64,000 nt of DNA from Brevibacterium sp. 239c (GTDB lineage: Bacteria; Actinomycetota; Actinomycetes; Actinomycetales; Brevibacteriaceae): NCBI RefSeq assembly GCF_900169365.1, contig NZ_FXZH01000017.1:39278-103277 (forward strand). Direction: 5' to 3'. Shown here piece after piece: positions 26,067 to 36,190 of the stretch (positions within the stretch are counted from its first letter, which is position 1; every line of letters starts with the position of its first letter). A model generated the notes under the pieces. That model had not been told where the DNA came from and searched no databases. It saw only the letters and a program-made list of their open reading frames with translations. The position numbers and the translations under genes are program-made.

Positions 26067-28601
26067 TCAGCGTGCCACAGGGTTCCTCATCGTTCCTGCG
26101 TACAGCAGCGATTCGGCCTGGTTGCCGATGTCGACCATCTGCACGGTATTGCGCAGCTGCAGCCTGTTGAGGCACGAATGGGCAAACCGTTCGGCTCTCA
26201 GATCCACATCGTCTGCGAGCCCGCGGGCGAGTTCGGGATGTTCGGTCTCGTAACGATCGAGCACCTCGGCGACCAAGGACCAGAATTTCTGCGCACCCAG
26301 CACACTATCGGAATCGAGGATCCCGCCGAGGTGGCGCAGCACCCCGTCGAACATGTCCGTGAACACGGACAGGGCCTTCTCCTCCCCCGGGACCAGCGCT
26401 CGGATCCGTTCCACATCGTCGGGCAGATCACGCTGTCCGAGCACGGCAACTTCCTCGCCGATGTCCTTCATGAACGCGCCGGTCACAACGTGATCTTCGA
26501 GGATGAGGATCAGGTTCTCACCATGGGGCATGAACACCAGATCGTGGGCGAGCAAAGCGTGGACGAGCGGCTGCAGATAGGCCCGCAGGTACGAGCGCAC
26601 CCAGTCCTCGGCCGTCAGGTTCGAGGCTCTGATGAGTTCGCTGACGTAGGCTACTCCCCTGTGGTCGCGGTGCAGCAGCGCTGCCATAGTGATGACCTTC
26701 TGACCAGGGGCGACGACGGTCAGCGGGTTCTCTCGCCACAGTGCCGCAAGCATCTTGCGATGAGGGTTCGTCTCCTGAGTGCGATGGTAGACATCGCCTG
26801 TGTAGCCGAGCGCAGTGCGTTCGCGCAGAACCCGGAATCCGGCCTCGCCGAAGGTGGAATCGGAGCCGACGAGCCCGGCGATCCAGTCGTTGATGGTCGG
26901 CGTATCGCGCATGTACTTCGGGGACAGTCCACGCAGGAACCCCATGTTCTGCACGGCCAAAGCAACCTTCACATACGGGGCATCTGCGCGGGAGTGATTG
27001 AAGAAGGTGCGCAGTGACTGCTGCGGCTGATGCTCATCGAGTCCAGCACCCAACGGCAGCAAGTCACCGCGGGCGATATCGGCGGCGAAGGTGATCGCGA
27101 GCCGGTGATCGGCCTGCCACGGGTGGACCGGCAGCAGGTGGAAGTCTTCTGGTTTGCGTCCCGCGGAGCGAATCCGTGAGTCGAAGAGTTCGCGCTCTGC
27201 GGCACTCAATGCCCAGTCGACATGTGCGGATTCGTCGAGTCCGGCACCCACCGAGAGGTGGCTGTGTTCGCGGCTCGCCGCCACCCATTCGATGCGGGTG
27301 GTGCATCCGTTCTCCGGAGCCCACTTCCGGTAGTCGCTGAGGGAGAAGCCGATGCGGCCGTTGTTCGCGATGAACCCAGGATGGCCCTCGGTCATGGCCG
27401 CCTCTGTGGTTTGGAAGTCGGAGTTCAGGAGATCTGTGGAGTCTGGGCGGTTGCCCTTCCACGCCTCGGCGAGCTTGAAGGCGCTGCTGGCCAGGGTCGA
27501 GGCGAGTTCCTCAAGGTAGGTCGACATGAGATTCTCGGGGATGCCGAGGGCTTCCTGGAGTTCGACCACGAGTTCCTGCGCGTCGAGACCAAGCTCTGCG
27601 CCACCTCGGCGGCGGGTGATGCTGGCTTCGTCGATGACCCAGTGCTCGAGCGCCAGGACTCGGGCGGCGAACGTGTACGTGACGGCGTCAGCCTCCCCTG
27701 CTCCGGCGTCGTCGATCCGCAGCTCCCAAACGTCTGGCCCGGCATCCGGGCCGGTGGGCTGAGTTGGGGCAATGAGACGTTCGTGCGCGAACTCGGACAG
27801 AGCCTTGGCCACGAGGTGGCGTTGGGTCACTGCGAAGGTGTCGTCATTGAGGTGGGCGTACGTGGCAGGGGTGGCGGCGACCAGAGCGAGACCCTCGTCA
27901 TCTGACAGGGCCTCCCCCACAGCGGTCCGCGAGTTGCGACTGCCCGCAGTATCGTTGCTGCCCGCTGTGTTGCGACCGTTCTCACCACGGTCGATGAGCG
28001 TCACCAGCTGACTGGCCTCGAAGTCCCCACGGGCACAGATGCTCACCAGCGCACGTTTCCTCTCCTCCCCCATCATGATGGTCGCCTCGCCCACTGGCTT
28101 GAAGCCGGCGGCCCGGTTCTTCTCGAGAATGGCGCTGTTGCGCACATCAGGTTCGACGATGACGCGGTGACCGCCTCGGCCACCGTTTTCGAATGGGCGC
28201 AGGCAGAAGTCGATGACCTCGGCCATGATCCGATTGGTGAGTCCACGCGTGCCGTCGCCGTCGGGTGGGGCCACGAGCAGGTGCATTCCGATGTCGCCTG
28301 GCCCGCTGGGCACAACATCGTGTGGGATCAGCGTGGAGGGCACGTAGGTTTCGACGTAGAAGCAGTCGACGCCATCGACCGAGCCGACCCAGCCATTCTC
28401 ATCGGCGGAATCCTGGATGCCGCCGAGGTAGTCGCGGACTTCGGACTCGCCGAGTTCGGTCATCTGCCAATAGTGAGCGCGCGGATGGCTCAGCCACACG
28501 TGGATGTTCTTGGCATCCCGGACCGGGTCTACGGCGCGGATGTCCACGGTGAGTGCAGAGCTGGCGGTTACGGGTGCGTCTGTCATGAGTTCGGTGGTCA
28601 T
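26067..28601 (-). CDS. Fused acyltransferase (DesC-like) and NIS siderophore synthetase (DesD-like)
   Basis: 844 residues. Residues about 15-200 are a GNAT acyltransferase of the siderophore type (LSHPRAHYWQM, FYVETYVPS, GDIGMHLLVAPP, VIVEPDVRNSAILEKNRAAG), expected to acylate an N-hydroxylated diamine. Residues about 230-840 are an IucA/IucC-type NRPS-independent synthetase with a FhuF-like C-terminal part; the ATP-site segment TEGHPGFIANNGRIGFS is near residue 402 and LPVHPWQADHRLAI near 490, with HGENLILILEDH towards the end. In Streptomyces these activities are separate proteins, DesC and DesD. Last gene of a three-gene operon with four-base overlaps. Product inferred to be a desferrioxamine-like hydroxamate. 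Confidence 0.9.
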   Translation of the reverse strand: MTTELMTDAPVTASSALTVDIRAVDPVRDAKNIHVWLSHPRAHYWQMTELGESEVRDYLGGIQDSADENGWVGSVDGVDCFYVETYVPSTLIPHDVVPSGPGDIGMHLLVAPPDGDGTRGLTNRIMAEVIDFCLRPFENGGRGGHRVIVEPDVRNSAILEKNRAAGFKPVGEATIMMGEERKRALVSICARGDFEASQLVTLIDRGENGRNTAGSNDTAGSRNSRTAVGEALSDDEGLALVAATPATYAHLNDDTFAVTQRHLVAKALSEFAHERLIAPTQPTGPDAGPDVWELRIDDAGAGEADAVTYTFAARVLALEHWVIDEASITRRRGGAELGLDAQELVVELQEALGIPENLMSTYLEELASTLASSAFKLAEAWKGNRPDSTDLLNSDFQTTEAAMTEGHPGFIANNGRIGFSLSDYRKWAPENGCTTRIEWVAASREHSHLSVGAGLDESAHVDWALSAAERELFDSRIRSAGRKPEDFHLLPVHPWQADHRLAITFAADIARGDLLPLGAGLDEHQPQQSLRTFFNHSRADAPYVKVALAVQNMGFLRGLSPKYMRDTPTINDWIAGLVGSDSTFGEAGFRVLRERTALGYTGDVYHRTQETNPHRKMLAALWRENPLTVVAPGQKVITMAALLHRDHRGVAYVSELIRASNLTAEDWVRSYLRAYLQPLVHALLAHDLVFMPHGENLILILEDHVVTGAFMKDIGEEVAVLGQRDLPDDVERIRALVPGEEKALSVFTDMFDGVLRHLGGILDSDSVLGAQKFWSLVAEVLDRYETEHPELARGLADDVDLRAERFAHSCLNRLQLRNTVQMVDIGNQAESLLYAGTMRNPVAR

Positions 28602-30100
28602 ACGTGTGTCATCTCCCTGTCATCTGCGGGATGGGTATCGGAGTCAGCGTCGGAGTCGGAGAAGTCGAAGTGCGATTCGAAGTCCTCCCGCGTGCTCAGC
28701 TTTGCGGTGTCTGTCGCCGCGGTGTCCGCAGCTGCATCGTCGAGGGCCCCGCTGTCGAGCGCGCCATCGTCAAGTGCCCCGTCGTCTGGGACGCCGAAGG
28801 TCTGAAACGCGATCGTCTTTTCGACCGGGTACGGTTCGCGTCCGGTCACGTGTGAAAGCACGACCGATGCTCGCCAAGGCCCGAAGCCCAGATCCGGTGC
28901 GGTGACTCCGTGAGTGTGCTCTTCGCCGTTGAGGACGTGGATGGTGCCAGCGTCGTTGACCGTGTAGTGACGGCTGACGTCGAGGCGGCCCTTGGCATCC
29001 AAGCGCACCTCCTCGCCCAGCCCGTCAAGGAAGGCTGGAACTTGAGACTTATAGCCGGTGGCAGAGACGACCGATCCGCTGCGGCGGTCGAAGGTCTTGT
29101 CCAGCGAGGTGTTGCGGAAGCGCAGTGCATAGTCGCCGTTGTTCGCATCGCGTCCAGCGAAGATCAGTTCGGATTCGGCCAGCAGATTGGTGCGCAGCTT
29201 CCTGCCGCCGCGGCTGAGTCGGTAGAGGGTGTCGTGGATGTCGTCGACGAGCTCGGCGCTGATGCCCTTGTACAGGGTTCGCTGTTCGCGGCCGAGCTGT
29301 TCACGCAGGTCATCGGGCAAGGCACGGAAGTGGTCGGTGTACTCCGGGGACGTCATCTCCAGGGTCAGCTTCGTGTATTCCATCGGGAAGAAGCGCGGCG
29401 ATCGCGTCACCCAGTCGAGCCGCACGTCACGGGCTTCGGCTTCCTCGATGAGGTCCCGGTAGATCTCAGCCGCGGACTGACCGCTGCCGACGATCGTGAT
29501 GGATCCGCTCTCGAGCAGCGTCTCCCTGTGGTCGAGGTACTGCGAAGTGTGGATGACCGGACCGGCACCCGCTGTCTCAAGCTCAAGAAGGGCCTCGGGC
29601 AGGACCGGTGAAGTGCCGACCCCGAGGACCAGATTATGAGCGCGGTAGGTTTCGACCCTCACCGTCTGACCGGAACCATCGGCCACCTCGGCGGTCACCG
29701 TGTAGATGCCATCGTCCTTGGTCACCGAGGTGACGGTGCGGTTCCAGCGCAGCGTCTCCAGCTGGGCGGCGACCCACCGGCAATACTCGTCGAATTCGGC
29801 GCGCAGCGGGTAGAAGGATTCGCGGATGTAGAAGGGGTAGAGCCTGCCGTTGTCCTTGAGGAACTGGAGGAAGGAGAAGCGGGAGGTGGGATCGGCCATG
29901 GTCACCAGGTCGGCGAGGAACGGGACCTGGACCGTGGCGCCTTCGATCATCATGCCCGGATGCCAGCGGAACTCTGCGCGCTGGTCAAGGAACACGGCGT
30001 CGACATCGGGCAGCGGGTCAGACAAAGCTGCCAGTCCTAAGCCGAAGGGTCCGATGCCGATGCCGACGATGTCATGGACGTGTGTCTCGGATGTGCTCAT
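28598..30100 (-). CDS. Lysine/ornithine (diamine) N-hydroxylase of siderophore pathway
   Basis: 500 residues. Flavin-dependent N-monooxygenase: FAD site VGIGIGPFGLGLAAL, HPGMMIEGATVQVPFLADLVTM, NADPH site ITIVGSGQSAAEIYRDL and the C-terminal ATGYKSQVPAFLDGL. It would hydroxylate cadaverine (or lysine) to give the hydroxamate precursor. The last 70 residues are a low-complexity acidic tail with Asp-Gly-Ala-Leu repeats (from about 28736 to 28795), not family sequence. Overlaps the decarboxylase and synthetase genes by four bases each. Confidence 0.92.
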   Translation of the reverse strand: MSTSETHVHDIVGIGIGPFGLGLAALSDPLPDVDAVFLDQRAEFRWHPGMMIEGATVQVPFLADLVTMADPTSRFSFLQFLKDNGRLYPFYIRESFYPLRAEFDEYCRWVAAQLETLRWNRTVTSVTKDDGIYTVTAEVADGSGQTVRVETYRAHNLVLGVGTSPVLPEALLELETAGAGPVIHTSQYLDHRETLLESGSITIVGSGQSAAEIYRDLIEEAEARDVRLDWVTRSPRFFPMEYTKLTLEMTSPEYTDHFRALPDDLREQLGREQRTLYKGISAELVDDIHDTLYRLSRGGRKLRTNLLAESELIFAGRDANNGDYALRFRNTSLDKTFDRRSGSVVSATGYKSQVPAFLDGLGEEVRLDAKGRLDVSRHYTVNDAGTIHVLNGEEHTHGVTAPDLGFGPWRASVVLSHVTGREPYPVEKTIAFQTFGVPDDGALDDGALDSGALDDAAADTAATDTAKLSTREDFESHFDFSDSDADSDTHPADDREMTHV

Positions 30101-31806
30101 GCTGCGCCTCCTTCGATCGTGGTGAATGCTCGCCCATGGTCAGGTGGCGTGGTCTCCAAGTACCGGCCGGCGAGGATGCCGTGGCCGGTGGCGCGGACGA
30201 GATCGAGCACTGCGGTGATGTCATCGACCGTGGTGTCCGGGTTGAGGAGGGTGAGTTTGAGCCAGGGTGTGCCCTCGATCGTGGTGCGCGCGATCGCTGC
30301 GCGACCGGAGCGGAAAAGGACTCGGCGGATCATCGGCACCAGTTCATCGACCGTGGCCGCGTCGGCGGTCTCGGGTGCGAAGCGGAACAGAACCGTACTC
30401 AGGTCTGAGGCTCCCCGCACCTGGAAGTCGGGCTGCGCCTCGAGGAGTTCACGGACCTCGGCGGCCAGGTCGCACACGGTGTCGAGCAGCTCACCGATCT
30501 CACCGGCACCGCGGGCACGCAGCGTCGTCCACAGTTTCAGCGCGTCGAAGCGGCGAGTGGTCTGCAGCGACTTGTCGACCTGGTTCGGTTCGGCCTCCGC
30601 GCTGTACGCCTCGGCTTCCGGGTTGAGATAGTCCGCGTGGTGCAGGGTCGGCGCGAACAGTCCGAGATCGCGCACCAGCAGTGCGCTGGAGGACACCGGC
30701 TGGAAGAAGGTCTTGTGGAAGTCGATGGTCACCGAGGTGGCCCGGCCGATTCCCTCAAGCAGATGTTTGCGTCGTGGGGCCCACAGCAGTCCCCCGCCGT
30801 AAGCGGCGTCGATGTGCATCCACACGCCAGCGTTCTCGCAGACCTCGGCGATAGCCGCCAGCGGGTCGATGACACCGAGGTCGGTGGTTCCGGCCGTGGC
30901 GACGACGGCCATGACGATGCCGCCGGTGTCGTCGATGTCGCGCATCAGCTCGGCCAGCGCCTCGGCGTCCATTCGACCGGCCCCATCGGTGTCCACGCTC
31001 ACGACAGCTTCTGTGTCGAGTCCGAGGATGTGGGCGGCGCGGGAGATCGAGAAGTGGGTCTGGCTCGTCGTGAGAATCCGCAGCCGGGACAGAATGCTGC
31101 GGCGTGATGTCTCGCTGTGGCCGGGCTGGGTGCGGTCGACCGCCTGCGCCTGCTGTTCGCGCACGACGTTCTCGCGCACAACATTCTCGCGTGCCAGGAA
31201 CAGTGCCTGCAGGTTCGACTGGGTGCCGCCAGAGGTGAAGATTCCGTCGCCGACGTCGAATCCGACGTGCTGGCTGGCCCACTGCACCAGTCGCCGTTCC
31301 ATCAGGGTGGCGACTTCGGATTGATCGTAGGTGTCGACGGAGGTATTGATCGCGGCGAGCATCGCCTCGGCCGCGACGGCGGGAACGGCGACGGGGCAGT
31401 TGAGGTGGGCGACGTAGCTGGGGTGGTGGAACCACACGGCGTTGCGAGCGTAGAGGCCATCGGCCTCGCGCAGGGCTGCGCTGTTTCCGATGCCCTGCCC
31501 GTCGAGGTCGAAGCCTGCGACTTCGGCTTCGAGGCTGGCTCGGTCATTCGCCGAGGTGGGTGTGTCGACACTGGTGAATCGTTTCGCGAGTACGTCGACG
31601 ACATCATGCATGAGCTCGGCGTAGGCTTCGGCACTGTGGGATCCCAGCAGTGCGTCACCGGTGCGTGCCGAGGCTGAGTCGGTCGGTGCCTGCGCTGCGT
31701 CGGTCGGTGCCTGCGCTGCGTCGGTCAGCGGCGCGGCCTTGATCGATGCCTGAGCGTCAGGCCCAGGGACGTCAGAAACTGGGGTGTCAGAGAGCAGTGA
31801 AGTCAT
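30097..31806 (-). CDS. PLP-dependent decarboxylase of siderophore pathway (DesA-like)
   Basis: 569 residues, group II PLP decarboxylase: TSGGTQSNLQALFLAR, the VMAVVATAGTTDLG strand, HIDAAYGGG and the PLP lysine in TIDFHKTFFQP. In the desferrioxamine pathway the homologous DesA makes cadaverine from lysine; the same family also holds 2,4-diaminobutyrate decarboxylases, which I cannot exclude. The N-terminal 60 residues are Ala/Pro/Thr-rich and include a 21-bp duplication. First gene of the siderophore operon with the iron box 51 bp upstream. The GGAGG is 13 bases from the ATG, longer than usual. Confidence 0.9.
   Translation of the reverse strand: MTSLLSDTPVSDVPGPDAQASIKAAPLTDAAQAPTDAAQAPTDSASARTGDALLGSHSAEAYAELMHDVVDVLAKRFTSVDTPTSANDRASLEAEVAGFDLDGQGIGNSAALREADGLYARNAVWFHHPSYVAHLNCPVAVPAVAAEAMLAAINTSVDTYDQSEVATLMERRLVQWASQHVGFDVGDGIFTSGGTQSNLQALFLARENVVRENVVREQQAQAVDRTQPGHSETSRRSILSRLRILTTSQTHFSISRAAHILGLDTEAVVSVDTDGAGRMDAEALAELMRDIDDTGGIVMAVVATAGTTDLGVIDPLAAIAEVCENAGVWMHIDAAYGGGLLWAPRRKHLLEGIGRATSVTIDFHKTFFQPVSSSALLVRDLGLFAPTLHHADYLNPEAEAYSAEAEPNQVDKSLQTTRRFDALKLWTTLRARGAGEIGELLDTVCDLAAEVRELLEAQPDFQVRGASDLSTVLFRFAPETADAATVDELVPMIRRVLFRSGRAAIARTTIEGTPWLKLTLLNPDTTVDDITAVLDLVRATGHGILAGRYLETTPPDHGRAFTTIEGGAA
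31678..31719 (-). repeat. Two 21-bp tandem repeats at the start of the decarboxylase gene
   Basis: Identical units at 31678-31698 and 31699-31719 encode the duplicated TDAAQAP segment in the non-conserved N-terminus. In frame. Confidence 0.9.
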
Positions 31807-31856
31807 AGCGGTACGGTTGCCTCCTTCGGTTCACGGTCCGGTAAGGCCGGACTACA

Positions 31857-31875
31857 TTAGGGAAACCTACCCTAA
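31857..31875. promoter_or_regulatory. DtxR/IdeR-type iron box
   Basis: TTAGGGAAACCTACCCTAA, 19 bp with TTAGGG/CCCTAA arms, close to the TTAGGTTAGGCTAACCTAA consensus of DtxR-family regulators. On the minus strand a TTGCCT and TAGGGT spaced by 16 bases form a possible promoter whose -10 lies inside the box. Iron-replete repression of the operon is expected. Confidence 0.88.
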
Positions 31876-32068
31876 GGACAACGAGAAGCAAGGCAAGTCG
31901 CGCTGTAGTTTACCGACTACACAAGTAACCTCACCCAGGCCCCGACGGCACCCTCGTCAGCGCTCGCGCGGCCAAGCCCAGGATTGACAACAGGCGTATA
32001 TGGCCCAGAAATTCGCGCGTGGCCTTCATCACATCAGGGCAATTCGTCTGACATCCTGAGACAACGAA

Positions 32069-32111
32069 AACGGCCGTAGTTCCTGCCCAGGAGGCAGGAG
32101 CTACGGCCGTT
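32069..32111 (-). terminator. Terminator of guaB
   Basis: 19-base arms (32069-32087, 32093-32111) with one mismatch and a CAGGA loop, followed on the minus strand by TTTT. It starts 18 bp after the guaB stop. Confidence 0.9.
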
Positions 32112-32128
32112 CGTATGGTCGAGAACTC

Positions 32129-33715
<1,587 letters not shown>

Positions 33716-33777
33716 TTATCCAGCGTTTCAAATACCGAGCACTGTGAGACTGCCGACACCGGCACTCAGGAAAGTTC

Positions 33778-33824
33778 GCCGAGGTGGCTGTAACGTCGCG
33801 TAACCCGATCTCTCGCCGAGGTGG
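33778..33824. other. Intergenic gap upstream of guaB with two GCCGAGGTGG copies
   Basis: The 185 bp between the guaB start and the end of the GntR gene hold GCCGAGGTGG at 33778-33787 and 33815-33824. Their role is unknown; they belong to a 10-mer repeated across the window. Confidence 0.4.
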
Positions 33825-33840
33825 TCCTACTGTTCCGTCG

Positions 33841-34503
33841 TCAGCGGCCTTCGCCGACCGAGCGTGCCAGGTCGAGTGTCGAGGCTTCGGAGTCATCAAG
33901 GTGGATGCGCAGAAGGCCTTCGGCTCCATGTCGGTCCCCCGAGCGCATCTTCTCCAAGATGTCCCGGTGCGGGTTCGCCCAGTGGGAGTGGTATTTTCCG
34001 GGCTCCTTCGAGCGGGCGAATGTCGTTGAGAGGCGGGCCATGAGGTTGACGTAGAACTCGTCGAGCATAGGGGAGCCGAGCAGGCCGACGATGGCCTGGT
34101 GGAATGAAGCGGAGTGTTCCTGCGCGTCGGACCAGCTCTCATTGTTCGGAGCGTTCTCGGCCTTGACGACGGATGCTTCGACACGGTTCATCGCCTCGTC
34201 GGTGGCGTCCTGTGATTCTTGGACGGCTCGGATTTCGAAGACGCGTCGGGCCTGGTAGAGGTCTTTGAGTTCGTCGAGGTCGAAGGTGCGGACGAAGAAG
34301 CCGCGGTTCGTCTCCTGAGTCAGCAGTCCGGCGTGACGGAGCAGGCTCAGGGATTCGCGTGCGGTGTTGCGCGAGACGTTGAATTCCTTCGCCAGCGCAC
34401 CATCCCGGACCGGGCTGCCGGCAGGGTATTCGCCGGTCGTGATTCGGGACCGGACCAGGGCGACGATCGCCTCTGAGGTACATCCGGGTGCGTGTGGACT
34501 CAT
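33841..34503 (-). CDS. GntR-family (FadR/FCD type) transcriptional regulator
   Basis: 220 residues. N-terminal winged helix (ITTGEYPAGSPVRDGALAKEFNVSRNTARESL region, residues 20-65, then LLTQETNRGFFVR) and an all-helical FCD ligand-binding domain (about 80-215) with the metal-ligand pattern Asp/His...HSASFHQAI...HRDILEKM. Such regulators usually respond to organic acids. No obvious target next to it: guaB on one side and a pseudouridine synthase on the other. Confidence 0.88.
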   Translation of the reverse strand: MSPHAPGCTSEAIVALVRSRITTGEYPAGSPVRDGALAKEFNVSRNTARESLSLLRHAGLLTQETNRGFFVRTFDLDELKDLYQARRVFEIRAVQESQDATDEAMNRVEASVVKAENAPNNESWSDAQEHSASFHQAIVGLLGSPMLDEFYVNLMARLSTTFARSKEPGKYHSHWANPHRDILEKMRSGDRHGAEGLLRIHLDDSEASTLDLARSVGEGR

Positions 34504-34542
34504 ATCACCAGGCTACCGTGTCCCCGCCGTTCATGGGCAAAG

Positions 34543-35508
34543 TCACGCCTCCCCCAAGCTCAGTCTGGATTCGAAGCGCCGCGGGCGCTTGGTCAGCGGA
34601 TCCTCGAACCCGATCGAAGCGGCCAGGAGCTGCAGCGGTGAACTGAAATCGTAGGGGTCAGGAGAATTGTCGACGGGATAGACCGGGTCGCCGAGGATGG
34701 GCAGCCCGAGCGAGCTCATATGCACGCGCAGCTGGTGGGTCTTGCCCGTCAACGGTCGAAGTTCGTACTCGCCGACAGTCCCCGACTCGAACCCGACTTC
34801 GCGCTCGCGCAGACGGTCGCGTTCACGCAGCAGGCTGATGTGACTGATTGCGTTGGGCTCGCCCTCGACTTCGAGAACCTGTCGGCCACCGCGAGGCTTG
34901 TACAGCCGCGATTCCTTGACGATGGGAAACTCCATGTCCTCGGGAGGCATCGGCGCCAGGGCACGATAGGTCTTATCGACCAACCGGTTTTGGAATAGGC
35001 TCTGATATCGGCCACGGGTCTCGGGGCGCTTCGACAGGATGAGCAGTCCGGCGGTGACACGGTCGAGACGGTGGATGGCCACGAGTTCGGGCTGGTTGAA
35101 ATCCGTGCGAGCCCGGGTCACGACGCATTCGCGCACGAAGCGCCCGTTGGGAGTGCTCGCGAGGAAGTGCGGTTTGTCGATGACGAGCAGTTCCTCGTCT
35201 TCGAACACGACGGAGATCTCGAACGGAATGCGCTCTTCCGGCGGCACCGGGCGGTGGAAGAAGTAGAAGCCACCGGGCTCCACGGGATCGTCCCAGGTCA
35301 CTGGTACTCCGACGCCGTTGCGCATGTCTCCTGTGGTCAACAGGCTGCGACGGGCTTCGGGGGTGGCATCGGGGAACTCTTCCCCCAGCCACTGACCGAT
35401 CGTGTCCGGGACCGGCAGATGGTTCTTGTCGTGCGTCGACTTTCCGCCGGGAGCTCGCAGCGAGGTCGCCGAGATTCCTTCGCGAGGCGGAAGCGGACTG
35501 CGGGGCAT
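34543..35508 (-). CDS. RluA-family pseudouridine synthase
   Basis: 321 residues. Isomerises uridine in rRNA or tRNA. The catalytic segment is AIHRLDRVTAGLLIL (Asp in HRLDR, about residue 155), preceded by VVFEDEELLVIDKPHFLAS and followed by FQNRLVDKTYRAL and the C-terminal TGKTHQLRVHMSSLGLPILGDPVYP. An N-terminal extension of about 85 residues carries a partial S4-like segment (TIGQWLGEEFPDATPEARRSLLTTGDMRNG). Which RNA position is modified cannot be told. Confidence 0.92.
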   Translation of the reverse strand: MPRSPLPPREGISATSLRAPGGKSTHDKNHLPVPDTIGQWLGEEFPDATPEARRSLLTTGDMRNGVGVPVTWDDPVEPGGFYFFHRPVPPEERIPFEISVVFEDEELLVIDKPHFLASTPNGRFVRECVVTRARTDFNQPELVAIHRLDRVTAGLLILSKRPETRGRYQSLFQNRLVDKTYRALAPMPPEDMEFPIVKESRLYKPRGGRQVLEVEGEPNAISHISLLRERDRLREREVGFESGTVGEYELRPLTGKTHQLRVHMSSLGLPILGDPVYPVDNSPDPYDFSSPLQLLAASIGFEDPLTKRPRRFESRLSLGEA

Positions 35509-35669
35509 CGAATCAGTCTAGCTGTCGACGCGTTGTCGCACATGACCCCGATGTCGAGCATGGCCTGCGAAGACGTTCGTGGCCAACGATTCATTACACA
35601 GCCGCGCGTCTGCGAGAAATGCCGTGCGTATGCGAGCAATCAGGAGCCGACAGTTCTATGGTGGGAGAC

Positions 35670-36116
35670 ATGGACAACACCGAATTGACGGAAGAGTTCC
35701 TCCTCAACAAGGTCATCGCTCCAGTCGTTCTCGGCATGTTCGCCAACGACGAATGGGACGGCTACGGAATGAATCACGACCCGGCCGACTCACGAAAGTG
35801 GATCGTCAGGGTCGTCGCCAACTGGGAGTCCGTCGACATCTCCCTCGAATACTCCGAGGGCATCGATTCGGTCGACGACCTCCAACTGAAGCTCATCACC
35901 GAACTCCAAGCCTTCATCGACCGCTCGGAGTTCGGGCAGCGCCGCGACGAGGACTGGGCGCCCGACGCACACAACATTGCTCCTCCCAGCCTCAGACGTA
36001 CCCCTCGTCCGAGCTTCCACGGACCGCCGGAGTGTGCGATGCGCATCCTCAGGATCCGCTCGCGCACCCTCCGCCTCGACCGGCGCCGCTGCCGGTCCGC
36101 CCACCGCCGGGGCTGA
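35670..36116 (+). CDS. Hypothetical protein
   Basis: 148 residues from ATG 35670 (an ATG at 35658 is also possible). The first 95 residues look like a compact acidic domain (NTELTEEFLLNKVIAPVVLG, WIVRVVANWESVDISLEYSE, DDLQLKLITELQAFIDRSEF). No family recognised. From about residue 105 on, the composition changes to Arg/Pro-rich, which suggests that the true end is earlier or that a frameshift has extended the frame. Convergent with the acyl-CoA dehydrogenase gene. Confidence 0.55.
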   Translation: MDNTELTEEFLLNKVIAPVVLGMFANDEWDGYGMNHDPADSRKWIVRVVANWESVDISLEYSEGIDSVDDLQLKLITELQAFIDRSEFGQRRDEDWAPDAHNIAPPSLRRTPRPSFHGPPECAMRILRIRSRTLRLDRRRCRSAHRRG

Positions 36117-36190
36117 GCCGACACACCTCAGCAGCTGACCCGGCCCAACCGCTGCCCAACTTCGATGGTTGACTCAGGTCGATGGCCGAC

